A model generated the notes under the pieces. That model ran no database searches, had not been told where the DNA came from, and saw nothing but the letters and a program-made list of their open reading frames with translations. From Fimbriiglobus ruber (GTDB lineage Bacteria; Planctomycetota; Planctomycetia; Gemmatales; Gemmataceae), in contig NZ_NIDE01000005.1 in the NCBI RefSeq assembly GCF_002197845.1, positions 868,001-932,000 on the forward strand: 64,000 nucleotides of DNA. Reading direction: 5' to 3'. The position numbers were made by a program, and so were the translations under genes. Shown piece after piece: positions 32,583-41,413 of the stretch (position 1 is the stretch's first letter; the number at the start of each line of letters is the position of its first letter).

Positions 32583-32787
32583 GAGTTGCGGAACGACGAG
32601 AAGCGGTAACCCGAATGGAAGAAGGACTTACCATTCCGCCTATTTCATCGCCGAGTTAGCCCAACTGTCCGATCAGCTTGATGTATTACGACACCCGGAA
32701 AGCACATGTGTGGACCGGGGCGGTACGCCAGATAGGTGGGCCTATTTTGCGAGTGCGGCTACAACTCGCGACGACCATTTCCAATAA
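32579..32787 (+). pseudogene. Small gene with one-base frameshift, about 69 aa if repaired
   Basis: GTG overlaps the previous stop (GTGA). The frame reads RVAERREAVTRMEEG, then breaks near 32625. Adding one base to the GG there continues as TYHSAYFIAELAQLSDQLDV and runs to a stop at 32785-32787, giving exactly 70 codons. Not recognised. It overlaps the end of the leftward TIR-like gene by about 28 bases. Intact in reality if the missing base is an assembly error. Confidence 0.5.
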
Positions 32788-33820
32788 GCCGGAGCATTTG
32801 TGATTCGTAGTATTCGTATAGTGCAGTGGTTTGGGAGTCATCCTTTACGATCACATGGACGGGCAGGTTGCGGGAACTTGTTCTGTCGGCGGCCAAGTGA
32901 CCCACGATGAATCGCTCGCGATCGATCCAGCACGTCCAAGAGAGTGGCAAACTGGAATAATACCACACTTCGCAAGAGAACGTAGGAATGCGGCTCATCA
33001 ACCGCTTCAGCAACCATAACGATTTCTTTTGCAACGCCCGGTCTTCACCCATGTAAATTTCGCGATCTTCAACCGATGGGGCTTGGCCATCCCGTAGCCG
33101 GTATACGAACTCCCACGCCTCGTGATCATCCGGCGAGAGTAACAACATCTTTAGCTTGAGTGGTTCGGTTCGCTCGCCCGATTCCAGGTAGTTGGCCAAC
33201 AGGGTGACGAGATGGTGGCCGGTAATCGAAACGTACACAAACTCCTGTTTCAACCGCCGTACCATCTCTTCTTCGAGATCGGCCCCTAAACGGGGAAGGT
33301 GCCGGCTCTGACGGGTACTCAGAGGTGACCTCCCGGCCAAATAATCTTGCACTGGGTTGGAAATGCCTGCCGCCTTTACTTCGATAAGTGATGACACTTC
33401 TGCTGCCAGTTTTTCGACAGTCGCTGCTATCTCCTCGGAATTCTGCGGCGAATCGCCATCGGTAGGCGAAGGGTAAGGCAATACACGGTACGGAGCAATG
33501 TCGAAGGGAATCCGGGAAAGGTAGTCCTCTCTGACAACCACCACAGTCTTTCGGCCGAAACTATGGGCTACTCCCAATTCGTAAAGCACATTTGGGTTCA
33601 GCCCCGTGAGATCGGCAACCACCACCTGAGACTCCAGAATCCGCTCAAACATCTGGTGGTGGATGTGCCCCTGCACCTCGGCATCGGCTCGTACGCATTC
33701 CAACCCCGCCCGATGGAGGGCCGGTTGGATTACGTTTGTGTATCCGGTCAAAAATTGTTCGGCAAACGGCATGAGCACGAACGCCACTGGTCTGCCGAGA
33801 TGTTGTCCCGTATCAGCCAT
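32759..33820 (-). CDS. TIR/deoxyribosyltransferase-like domain protein, 353 aa
   Basis: Residues 10-135 resemble the nucleoside 2-deoxyribosyltransferase/TIR-like fold: AFVLMPFAEQF at residue 13, then VVVADLTGLNPNVLYELGVA near 70, with the family's typical NPNV-YELG loop (Glu is the candidate catalytic residue). Residues 190-353 form a separate domain of unknown type (LEEEMVRRLKQEFVYVSITG). TIR-like domains of this sort can cleave NAD or nucleosides in abortive antiphage defence. It stands alone, convergent with the PNKP-Rnl1 operon. Confidence 0.7.
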   Translation of the reverse strand: MADTGQHLGRPVAFVLMPFAEQFLTGYTNVIQPALHRAGLECVRADAEVQGHIHHQMFERILESQVVVADLTGLNPNVLYELGVAHSFGRKTVVVVREDYLSRIPFDIAPYRVLPYPSPTDGDSPQNSEEIAATVEKLAAEVSSLIEVKAAGISNPVQDYLAGRSPLSTRQSRHLPRLGADLEEEMVRRLKQEFVYVSITGHHLVTLLANYLESGERTEPLKLKMLLLSPDDHEAWEFVYRLRDGQAPSVEDREIYMGEDRALQKKSLWLLKRLMSRIPTFSCEVWYYSSLPLSWTCWIDRERFIVGHLAADRTSSRNLPVHVIVKDDSQTTALYEYYESQMLRLIGNGRREL

Positions 33821-33920
33821 TCAATTCACCATAAGTAATTGCCTGTCTTCCTCCGCCTGAAGGATAATTTACGCGTTTTTGCCCCTTGGCAACACGCTGC
33901 CCGATTTGGCGAGGTGAACC

Positions 33921-34208
33921 CTACTCCTTCGCCCCGACCTTGCCGATCGACCGCGGCTTCTGGTCGCCGACGATCGCGAACACCTCTCCCGTCTGGGTGT
34001 CGACGATGTAAGCTCCTCGCTCGGACAATGCGCCGCCGCCCAACGACGAACTGTATCCCCAGGACGAGATCTGATACCGGGCTGCCTCGGGCGGTTTCGC
34101 GGCAGGTTGGGCCGCTAACGGCCGGTAAAGTTCTCCCATAAGGGTAGACCCTGCGCATCCAGCAATAAGCGCGCAAGCGATCAACACGAATCCGAGACGT
34201 TGACTCAT
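33921..34208 (-). CDS. Small lipoprotein, 95 aa
   Basis: Lipobox LIAGC at residue 17 after a hydrophobic core (LGFVLIACALIAGC); ATG 34208 has GAAGGA upstream. The mature part is Gly/Ala-rich and ends with GAYIVDTQTGEVFAIVGDQ, a short beta pattern. Predicted envelope protein of unknown function. Confidence 0.7.
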   Translation of the reverse strand: MSQRLGFVLIACALIAGCAGSTLMGELYRPLAAQPAAKPPEAARYQISSWGYSSSLGGGALSERGAYIVDTQTGEVFAIVGDQKPRSIGKVGAKE

Positions 34209-34867
34209 GGCAGATCCTTCGATTATGCGGTCCATAATTGGATAGATTTCATCCAGTTCGTGCCGCTCTGAGAAGCGGAAAGGCGCTACGCCGCTACCAA
34301 GTTTCGGCGTTCGGTTTGCGGCCGTCAACCGAAATAGGGCCACTTCGGAGTTCCTGGAGCAGATGCGGCAGAAATGGTTTGGTTGACCGAAGGTCAGGAC
34401 CGTGCCATAAATGAAGGCAAGCGACCGGAAGAGTTAATCTGAATTAGCGGCTAACTAAAACAGATTCCGAAGAACACTCACGGTAATCGCAAATGCCCGG
34501 GCTATCAAAAGGACTGCTTTCACAAGAGTGGGGGCAGTCCCTCAAAACCAGAAGCATTACCACTTCCCCACCGTCTCGCAGCACTTCAAGCACCCAATCG
34601 CGGGACGGTCCGCAAATTGGAGAACGACAAGCCGTTCGAGGACCGCTGACAAGTTGGTTGACCGGACGCGAGTACCGTGGCAGAATCTGACGGCTGCGGC
34701 GGTGTGGATAGGACACACGAATCTTGGACCGCCAGAAGCCCTGCCAAGAGGGCCATGCAACGGCAGCCGGTACTCAAGCCCGGCTCGCAGCATCTCAAGA
34801 CCCGTAAGGGCCACCGGGAGTTGATCGCCCGGTGTAGCTGACCTACCACGGGTAGGAACAGTTCGGG
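34209..34867. other. Stretch without a recognisable gene; several hairpins near its end
   Basis: No supported protein gene. On the + strand, 34730-34860 contains successive inverted repeats: GCCCT/AGGGC, CACCGGG/CCCGGTG (about 34812-34834) and CCTACC/GGTAGG (34842-34856), leading into a strong terminator. The tail of an unknown transcript or a structured non-coding RNA is possible. A short frame ending near 34840 (HLKTRKGHRELIARCS) looks protein-like but has no start I can support. Confidence 0.35.
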
Positions 34868-34896
34868 GACCCGCTACGGCGGGTCTCTGTTTTTTG
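34868..34896 (+). terminator. Rho-independent terminator
   Basis: GACCCGC-TACG-GCGGGTC (7 bp stem, tetraloop) followed by TCTGTTTTTT. It ends a rightward transcript whose source lies in the gene-poor stretch before it. Confidence 0.8.
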
Positions 34897-35059
34897 GGGA
34901 TCAGGTTGCTGATGGTTGCGGGACAAGTCAAAAACCCGACCAAACGGTTGCTACCTTTCTGAGAAGTGATCGGGTATTCTGGGCGTTCGGGCACACCGAA
35001 TCGACGGTCTGCGAATACGACTTTGGGTAAATGTCCCCCTACATCAACGGAAGAGTTAC

Positions 35060-36280
35060 GTGATCACAACCAGATACAGCTCAACTATTTCTGCATTTGC
35101 AATAATGACTCTCATCGCAGGATGCGGGAGAGCAGATGCACCGAGCAACGACCCGCCTCCGACTGAGCCACAGATAGCCCAATTACCGACCGAAGGTGAA
35201 TGCCGGGAATTTAGCAACAATCTTGAACGGGCGATCACAACTGGCGATCGTGCTTCAGTGGATCGTTTGCTGGGAGTTCTAGGCATTATTGACAGATGTG
35301 TAGATGAACTCGGCATGACAAAGACGGAGAAACAGCAGTTTCTGAAGGGAGCGGCCAGAGGCCTGAACTTTCTACCCGATCAAATGATCGACGAGGTCAA
35401 AAAGGGAGGAAAATATTCGCTCCTACGCATTCATCAGGTGGATGGTCGGCAACGGGTATTGATGCGGTCGATTGGCCCAGACGGTGGAGTCGGCTATCAT
35501 GATATCATCCTTGTGAAAAAGCCGAACGGGGAAGTTGAAATTGATGATATATACATCTATCTGGGCGGCGAGAAACTTAGCCAGATGCTTCGCCACATGA
35601 TACTACCAGTTTTGACTGAAAAAAACCAAGGGCTTTTAGCTAAGCTTAGTGGCTCCGAGCGAATCTATTCCAAGCATATCAAGACTCTCGCTGAAATGAC
35701 GATCGACAACCGAAACGGCAAATATAAAGACGCACTGGAAAAATTTCGATCTTTGCCAGTCGAACTTCAAAACAATAAGTATTTCCAAATTATAGCGATG
35801 CGAGCGGCCCAGGGGCTCGATGACGAAAGTGGATACGTCAGGGAACTTGAACGGTACAAGAAAAACTTCCCTAACGACCCTTCGCTCGATCTCATGATCA
35901 TAGACTACTATTTTATCAAGAACAACCATGCGGAAGTGTTTAGGGCTCTCGACCGCTTGGATAAAGCCGTTGGTGGTGATCCACAGCTATGGGCATTAAC
36001 GGGCTCATCATTGGTCAAAGCCGACCGTATCTCGGAAGCTACAGCATTGGTAGAGAAGGCGATCAAGGTCGAGCCAAATCTGACAAGTGCTTATCAGGTG
36101 CGGATTTCCATTTCATTGAAGGCAAAAAACCACACCGATACACTGATTTGGTTGAAAAAGGGGATTGAAACAAAAGCCCTCGCAGCAGATAGTGACAGCT
36201 TAAAAATGAATCCCGAGTACGCTGAATTCATCAAAACGACTGCATTCGAAGAGCTAAAGCAATGGTTGGCGAAGCGATAG
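35060..36280 (+). CDS. Lipoprotein with TPR-like repeats, 406 aa
   Basis: Signal peptide with lipobox LIAGC at about residue 22. Residues 220-400 look like tetratricopeptide helices (ALEKFRSLPVELQNNKYFQI, then VGGDPQLWALTGSSLVKADR and ATALVEKAIKVEPN). The GTG start is uncertain. GC content is clearly lower than most of the window, a possible sign of separate origin. Predicted periplasmic scaffold; function unknown. Confidence 0.75.
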   Translation: MITTRYSSTISAFAIMTLIAGCGRADAPSNDPPPTEPQIAQLPTEGECREFSNNLERAITTGDRASVDRLLGVLGIIDRCVDELGMTKTEKQQFLKGAARGLNFLPDQMIDEVKKGGKYSLLRIHQVDGRQRVLMRSIGPDGGVGYHDIILVKKPNGEVEIDDIYIYLGGEKLSQMLRHMILPVLTEKNQGLLAKLSGSERIYSKHIKTLAEMTIDNRNGKYKDALEKFRSLPVELQNNKYFQIIAMRAAQGLDDESGYVRELERYKKNFPNDPSLDLMIIDYYFIKNNHAEVFRALDRLDKAVGGDPQLWALTGSSLVKADRISEATALVEKAIKVEPNLTSAYQVRISISLKAKNHTDTLIWLKKGIETKALAADSDSLKMNPEYAEFIKTTAFEELKQWLAKR

Positions 36281-36364
36281 TATTTTCCAGCCGCCGACGA
36301 CTTTTTGCGTCAACAACTAAATCCCAACCGAAAACCAAGTCACTGAAGAAGTCAGCTGCTCAGC

Positions 36365-36772
36365 CTACTTCTTCACCGGCACCACCTTCACCCGGATCGC
36401 GGTAATTGTGTGCGCGTTGGAACGGAGAAGCTCGCGCTTACCGGAACATAGCTTGTCCAAGGCGTACCTCACGGCGGAGACGGGGCCTTCGATTTCGAGT
36501 TCGATGTTTTCGGTGTCGCCGGCGATCTTGAAGGTGTAGCGCCCTCCGTTTACGGGGCCGAGCTTGGAGGGGAGGATGGTGGCGTACGGTATAAACCAGA
36601 GGTCGCGGTTGGAGTCCTCGATCTGGATTCCAAAGACCTGATGGCGGGAGGTCCTTCCGTCTCCGGAGGGTTCCTCAAAGGTGTCTCCAGGGGGATCGAG
36701 GGGTTCTTCCTGGGGTTTCTCGGAGCGGTTATTGCCTTCGCGCCACTGTTCGAGGATCTTATTGGGTGCCAT
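36365..36772 (-). CDS. Unknown protein, 135 aa
   Basis: N-terminal 45 residues are polar and disordered (QEEPLDPPGDTFEEPSGDG). The remainder is one beta-rich domain (GRYTFKIAGDTENIELEIEG), ending KVVPVKK. Not recognised. ATG 36772 is the only good start. No operon partner. Confidence 0.6.
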   Translation of the reverse strand: MAPNKILEQWREGNNRSEKPQEEPLDPPGDTFEEPSGDGRTSRHQVFGIQIEDSNRDLWFIPYATILPSKLGPVNGGRYTFKIAGDTENIELEIEGPVSAVRYALDKLCSGKRELLRSNAHTITAIRVKVVPVKK

Positions 36773-36834
36773 TCTGCTACCTTTTTTGGGTTTGGGCGAG
36801 AATGCATTAGATCGAGGGAGAGGTCAACAGGTTT

Positions 36835-36916
36835 GGGGCGTCACCCTTCGGGTCAGGCTCTGCGCGACTTCGCTTCGCTGCGGTCCTTCGGACTGAATCG
36901 CTTCGATCCCTGACGC
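36835..36916 (+). repeat. Interspersed multi-hairpin repeat, copy 5
   Basis: Begins GGGGCGTCACCCTTCGGGT and ends TCCCTGACGC, with GCTTCGCTGC and GGTCCTTCGGACT. Lies between two leftward genes. Confidence 0.75.
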
Positions 36917-36921
36917 GGAAG

Positions 36922-37110
36922 TCAGGCGCCGCTCTTATCCTTGACGAGCTTGACGACTTCCGCATCGGGCATGTCTAGTACGAACTTCGCGATTTCGGCT
37001 GCATCGCGGACCACCTGCTTCGTCATCAACGTTTTGGCCTTTTTCTTGTGGACGTGAAGCGCGTAGCTGACGCACCATCCCCGCATCTGCGCCTTTTCAA
37101 AGTCGTTCAT
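36922..37110 (-). CDS. Small unknown protein, 62 aa
   Basis: ATG 37110 has GGAGG six bases upstream, better than a TTG 12 bases further out. Reads MNDFEKAQMRGWCVSYALHV, then a basic helix and a C-terminal acidic helix. Not recognised. Confidence 0.55.
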   Translation of the reverse strand: MNDFEKAQMRGWCVSYALHVHKKKAKTLMTKQVVRDAAEIAKFVLDMPDAEVVKLVKDKSGA

Positions 37111-37147
37111 CCACGCCTCCAATTCTCGAAGCGTCCAAGCATGTCAG

Positions 37148-37474
37148 TCACCACGGCAACTTCTCCTTGTTGTCTCGGAGAACCTGCTTCGGCAGGAAGG
37201 TCACGATGGTTTTGTGTTTCTTGCTGTATACCAGCGGAATCCATTCCGCCCCGTGCCAGACGGCGAAGCGCGAGCCGTCCTTGTCCCCGCCCAAAAAGAC
37301 GATGCCGGTCTGGTCCCTGAATTGAGCGACGAGGCGCTCACGTAGTTTCTGATAATCATCGGGGGTGAGGTCAAACCCGTAACGTTCAGCGGCCCGGCGG
37401 CAGGCGTGCTTTATCTGATTTTGCGCACGGCGAGAATTGCCCAGGAGAACGGGATTGCCTTGAAGATCGATCAT
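37148..37474 (-). CDS. Small phage/plasmid-type protein, 108 aa
   Basis: Basic N-terminal half (RRAQNQIKHACRRAAERYGF), then a beta-rich end with SRFAVWHGAEWIPLVYSKKH and TFLP. This resembles small phage proteins with the ending HKTIVTFLP, function unknown. Coupled by ATGA to the Lar-like gene upstream. Confidence 0.6.
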   Translation of the reverse strand: MIDLQGNPVLLGNSRRAQNQIKHACRRAAERYGFDLTPDDYQKLRERLVAQFRDQTGIVFLGGDKDGSRFAVWHGAEWIPLVYSKKHKTIVTFLPKQVLRDNKEKLPW

Positions 37475-38133
37475 CCGCGCCTCCGGAGATCGAAGCGTTC
37501 CAGCAGAGCGGTGAGGGCTGCTTGACCGAGGAGGTTCTCTGCGAAGATTGCCTTGATTGGAATTCCTTCCAAAGCGAAGGCTTCCTTCATGATCCGTGCT
37601 GTCATTGCCTCCACCGCTTCCCGCCTTTCGGCTTCGGTCAGTTCGACGGGTTCACACGCTTGAGAAAGAGCTACGCACCGAATGCCGTTCTTGTCGTAGA
37701 CCGGCATGTCGGCTCGTTCCGGGTTCCAACCATAGCGGGATTGTTCGGCCTGATGCTCGCGGACGATTTCGATGCAGGAATCTATCGCAGCATTGCTCGT
37801 AAGCGGGATTACACCTCCAAAGCCTTCGATCTGAGCGATTTTATCTGGGGATACCTTGAGTGCTTGCAGCTTCTCGATCAGCGATGCGTTCGCTCCACCA
37901 CTTGCAGCGGTATCAGCCCCTGCGGCATTCCGGGCGTTCCAGGCATCATCTATTTGCCACTCCCCGTATTCCGATTGCGCTTGAATTATTGCCGGCCGAA
38001 CGCGGCAACCTGGATTAACGCACTTGATGAACAGGGATTCGTCGCCCTCGTGGTAGTATCCGTATCCGGCTTTTTCTGGCTTAACCCCGCAGAAGGGGCA
38101 TCCGAGAACGCTCTCGTTCGAGGCGGAGGTCAT
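37471..38133 (-). CDS. Lar-like zinc-ribbon protein, 220 aa
   Basis: LGCPFCGVKPEKAG and FIKCVNPGCRVRPAI, with DAWNARNAAG, give the Lar-type ribbon (CxxC, C-x4-C, W-N-x-R). The remaining 145 residues (helical, with a Met/Ala-rich end) are not part of the classical Lar proteins. Second Lar-like gene of the window after 13959. A role in countering restriction is possible. Confidence 0.6.
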   Translation of the reverse strand: MTSASNESVLGCPFCGVKPEKAGYGYYHEGDESLFIKCVNPGCRVRPAIIQAQSEYGEWQIDDAWNARNAAGADTAASGGANASLIEKLQALKVSPDKIAQIEGFGGVIPLTSNAAIDSCIEIVREHQAEQSRYGWNPERADMPVYDKNGIRCVALSQACEPVELTEAERREAVEAMTARIMKEAFALEGIPIKAIFAENLLGQAALTALLERFDLRRRG

Positions 38134-38315
38134 GCGGCCTCCGTGACACTTTTCGTGCGGGGGTTTGAGTAGCCCTTTGTCTTCTCATCGAGCAACGCCC
38201 TTGCAATTTCTTCGGCCTGTTCGGGGCTGTCGGCATAGACATGCGTATCAAACGCGAAGGGCTGATCGTAGTGCAGGAGTACCCGGTATTTTTTCACTGG
38301 TCCAGCTAGCGGCAT
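38130..38315 (-). CDS. Small unknown protein, 61 aa
   Basis: Reads KKYRVLLHYDQPFAFDTHVY then ADSPEQAEEIARALLDEK, an alpha/beta mini-domain common in phage and plasmid small proteins. ATG with GGAGGGA upstream; coupled by ATGA to the next gene. Function unknown. Confidence 0.6.
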   Translation of the reverse strand: MPLAGPVKKYRVLLHYDQPFAFDTHVYADSPEQAEEIARALLDEKTKGYSNPRTKSVTEAA

Positions 38316-38324
38316 AGTCCCTCC

Positions 38325-38417
38325 TCAACCCCCCTCGGTGCTGCGGACGCGAATGGTTGCTGATGCCAGAAGCATCCACAGCACGGAAAGGGCTTGTTTG
38401 GGAAACGGCATCAGCAT
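38325..38417 (-). CDS. Possible 30-aa membrane peptide
   Basis: Reads MLMPFPKQALSVLWMLLASA and ends 10 bases before the next start codon. A single hydrophobic helix and weak AAGG ribosome site are the only support. May not be translated. Confidence 0.25.
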   Translation of the reverse strand: MLMPFPKQALSVLWMLLASATIRVRSTEGG

Positions 38418-38459
38418 GGACCTTGCGTACCACGGTTCATCGCGTCGCGCAAGTTCTCG

Positions 38460-41312
38460 TTACCCCAACTCGTGGGTAAGATCGCGGCGTTTCTCCATTC
38501 CTCGGCTCCGAACGCCGTCCATGACTCGGGAGCCAAGATCGCGAAGGAAAGCGACTCTTTTCTTGAGCTTCTCCTTGATTCCCTTCCGCGGGGCGCGAAC
38601 GAGCTCGGACGCAAGCATCCGTTGATCGTCGCGCTGAATGGCATCGCGAACTGCCTCCTTGTCATCGCAATAAATCTGCGTCTTCTGTCGTGCCCGTGAA
38701 GTTGAAACGTAGAACTGCTCACTCCCCATCGCTCGGACGGACTGGTTGCCCATCGCGAGCAGGGCGACATCGACGGTCCTCCCTTGCGAAGCGTGGCTGG
38801 TCACGACGTACCCAGGAGCGATGTGCCCGAAGTCCTTCGAGATGACCCAGCCGTTGTTGAGGCGGATGTTCCCGGCATCTGTGAAACCGTCCACCGAGTA
38901 CGTGGCGCCGTTGTTCAGGCGGTGCTTTCCGGAGAGGTCTTTGCCGTTGGCGGTGATCCTGACGGAATCGCCCTGTGCAAGGGACAGCCGGTCCACTGTA
39001 AATAGTTGGTAGCTCCCGGCAGGGGTTCCGGATAAATCGGAGGGAGTGGCAAGGGTATGGCGTGAGCCTGCTTTGTGTTCCCCAGCATTTCGGTGAAATT
39101 GGGCCACGAGACCTGGTTGAAGGCTTCCGGGATCGGATCGCTCTGCTTCCGTGAGGTGCATCGGTTCGAGCCGTTGGAATTCCTTCTCCTCACCCTTCAA
39201 TCTCCCTTCCAGTTTCAGACGTGCCCGGATCGCCGCAGTGACTTGATCGCCTTCGGCGTGCGTCGGGGAAACGACCAGCACCGACTTTCCATCTTTGATC
39301 GCGGCAACGTAATCTCCGGCGATGTCCCCACCCTGCTTCACCCAGCCGAGCCTGTCAAGCTTCTCGAAGGCGTCGGATACTCTACCCTGGCTGGCGAGCT
39401 TTACAGCCTCACGGTACTCGCCCCCCTGACGGCGGATTTCTGACACCTCGGCTACAGGTAGGCCGGCGCGGTCTTCGAGTAAGGTCAAGACATCACCACG
39501 GGCAACGCTCTTGTGCTGGCGTCGGTCGCCCAGGAGGAGAATCCTGGCGTGAATTGAGTCAGCTACCTGAATGAGCCGGGCCATGTCGTGAGCGCCCGCG
39601 AGAGAAGCTTCGTCGAGGACGATGAGGCCGTTGCGGGCTTTCTGTTGGGTTTCGTCGTCGAGGAGGAACTTCGCTAGGGTTTCGGCGTTTTCAAAACCCT
39701 CACGTCGGAGAACGCCACGGGAAGCTTCGGCGGAAGGAGCGAGGATGACCCAAGGGACATCAACCCCTTGAAGGAGGGCTTTCGTCATGGTCGTCTTGCC
39801 GGTGCCGGCTGCACCGCGGATGAGAATAAGCGGATCACGGGAATACCAGGCATGGCGGACGGCGGCGAGTTGGGAGGGGGAGAGGTCGACCTTTTTCGGT
39901 TGCTCAGCGAGCGTAAGTGTGACAAGGTCGGGTTCGGCTGCGGAAGCGTCAACACGTACAGTTGGCGCGGTGGAATAGCTGGTAGACCGGAGCGCTAGTT
40001 CAGCCGAATGCTTGGCCTCCTGCTGGGTGGTCCCGGCCCGTAGCTTTTCTGATTGCCCGAATGGTGGAGTTGTGGCATGTTCGGTTTTACTGGATAATAC
40101 TCCCCTCTGGGGAAACGAATCTGGTGAGGCAAGGGGTCGGAAACGGCCCCTTCCTTTTTGGGCAAACTCCAGGATCTTCCGCTCTTCTCCAAGAACACCT
40201 TTTGTCGTGACCATCGTTCTGCCGTCGACTTCGCGGCGGATGAGATCCTTACGGCTTCCCAGTTCCTTGTAGATGCCTTCCGGGGATACAGAGCCGAGGC
40301 CGTGTTTTAAGGCTGTCGTTACCAGTTCCCGTTCTGAGACGACGGAGGATCGCTCGAAGCTGTGCCGCATCGCCCAATCAAGAGCGGCGGCGTTGGCGAG
40401 TTCGGGGAGGGGAGTTTCACGGTGAGAATTTACGACCGTTTCGTGGATGGCGTGGCGTTCCCGGAGGGTTACTCTGTCCTCCCATCCCCTTACCAGTGAA
40501 TTCCAGGTCTGGCCTTCTTTCTTGGGCTCTCTTGTAGTGGCCCCGAGTTTGGCTTTGGTCTCGGGTTTCTTGATACCTAAAAGGTCAGCGGTTTTCTCGA
40601 TGAGTGTTGTTCTGCGGGAGAATTCCTTGATGGTTCGTTCAGGAACTCCTGTTATTTCAAAGTCGTCCTTCGTCTTGCGGATTTCATAACCAAGGGCTTG
40701 AAGTCGGTTTGCTAAGCGGGTGCGGAAGATTGCTTGAAAGTAAGGAGCGTCGGCCTTGATGCCTCCGAACTGCCCCGCTTTCCACTGCTTTTCTTCTTGG
40801 TCATAGGTCGCGTTGAAGACCACGGCATGAATGTGAAGTTGAGGGTCCGGAGTTCCGTTGATGGGTCTTGAGGTGTGGTGGGTGAAATCTGCCCAAACGA
40901 GGTTCCCGGTTTTACGGTCGAAGTCGGCGCCCTTTCGTCTTACACGAGTGGACATCTCTCTTTCGATCTCGGCCATCGTGTCTGCAACAGCGCCGCGAAA
41001 TTCATTTGGTAAACGATCGTCTTGACCGAGGGCGTAGAGGATGGAGATGGACTTGCTGACACTGAAAGTCAGGTCGTATCCAACGCGGCGGTTCTCCAGG
41101 TGTTTCGCGGTGAGCTGGAGACCACTTTGAGGATGGAGGTTGTCGCAGAGGCGTTCGAAGTCTTCCTTTGCTACGGCTCCTTCGAGGCCGAGGAGGGCTG
41201 CGCCTTTGCCGTGCCAGTGGGAGGTAAGTTCCTGATTTTCGACGTAATAATCGGCTGATTTATAATAATTTTTCGCAGCCGAAGTGTTGGGGATGGCGGT
41301 TATTCGAAGCAT
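38460..41312 (-). CDS. MobF-type relaxase-helicase (TrwC/TraI family)
   Basis: 950 residues. Relaxase domain at 1-300: N-terminal tyrosines (NYYKSADYY, residues 15-23) for strand cleavage, and the metal-binding histidines HH near 160 and PQLHIHAVVFN near 175. The helicase part has Walker A IRGAAGTGKTTMTK near 510, the DEAS-type Walker B LIVLDEASLAG, and a late motif VTSHASQGRTVDVALL near 850. Such proteins nick the transfer origin, stay attached to the 5' end and unwind the plasmid during conjugation. No coupling protein or type IV secretion gene is visible in the window, so the element is mobilisable rather than demonstrably self-transmissible. Confidence 0.93.
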   Translation of the reverse strand: MLRITAIPNTSAAKNYYKSADYYVENQELTSHWHGKGAALLGLEGAVAKEDFERLCDNLHPQSGLQLTAKHLENRRVGYDLTFSVSKSISILYALGQDDRLPNEFRGAVADTMAEIEREMSTRVRRKGADFDRKTGNLVWADFTHHTSRPINGTPDPQLHIHAVVFNATYDQEEKQWKAGQFGGIKADAPYFQAIFRTRLANRLQALGYEIRKTKDDFEITGVPERTIKEFSRRTTLIEKTADLLGIKKPETKAKLGATTREPKKEGQTWNSLVRGWEDRVTLRERHAIHETVVNSHRETPLPELANAAALDWAMRHSFERSSVVSERELVTTALKHGLGSVSPEGIYKELGSRKDLIRREVDGRTMVTTKGVLGEERKILEFAQKGRGRFRPLASPDSFPQRGVLSSKTEHATTPPFGQSEKLRAGTTQQEAKHSAELALRSTSYSTAPTVRVDASAAEPDLVTLTLAEQPKKVDLSPSQLAAVRHAWYSRDPLILIRGAAGTGKTTMTKALLQGVDVPWVILAPSAEASRGVLRREGFENAETLAKFLLDDETQQKARNGLIVLDEASLAGAHDMARLIQVADSIHARILLLGDRRQHKSVARGDVLTLLEDRAGLPVAEVSEIRRQGGEYREAVKLASQGRVSDAFEKLDRLGWVKQGGDIAGDYVAAIKDGKSVLVVSPTHAEGDQVTAAIRARLKLEGRLKGEEKEFQRLEPMHLTEAERSDPGSLQPGLVAQFHRNAGEHKAGSRHTLATPSDLSGTPAGSYQLFTVDRLSLAQGDSVRITANGKDLSGKHRLNNGATYSVDGFTDAGNIRLNNGWVISKDFGHIAPGYVVTSHASQGRTVDVALLAMGNQSVRAMGSEQFYVSTSRARQKTQIYCDDKEAVRDAIQRDDQRMLASELVRAPRKGIKEKLKKRVAFLRDLGSRVMDGVRSRGMEKRRDLTHELG

Positions 41313-41413
41313 ACCGCATTAATCGCACTGTCCGCATCCGAAGACAAGCGGCTTCTGGGGAAAGATCGACGTGAAGTCCGTATTTCCCCGGGTTTTACTC
41401 GCTCAGTGGATTT

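Noticed and set aside
34680-34862. tRNA-like hairpins
   Set aside because: The CCGG-loop-CCGG hairpin has a 9-base loop without the TTCRA signature, and no acceptor stem or CCA-like end fits.
34557-34994. Leftward open frame of 145 codons
   Set aside because: It crosses the terminator hairpin and the structured stretch, has low-complexity composition and no ribosome site.
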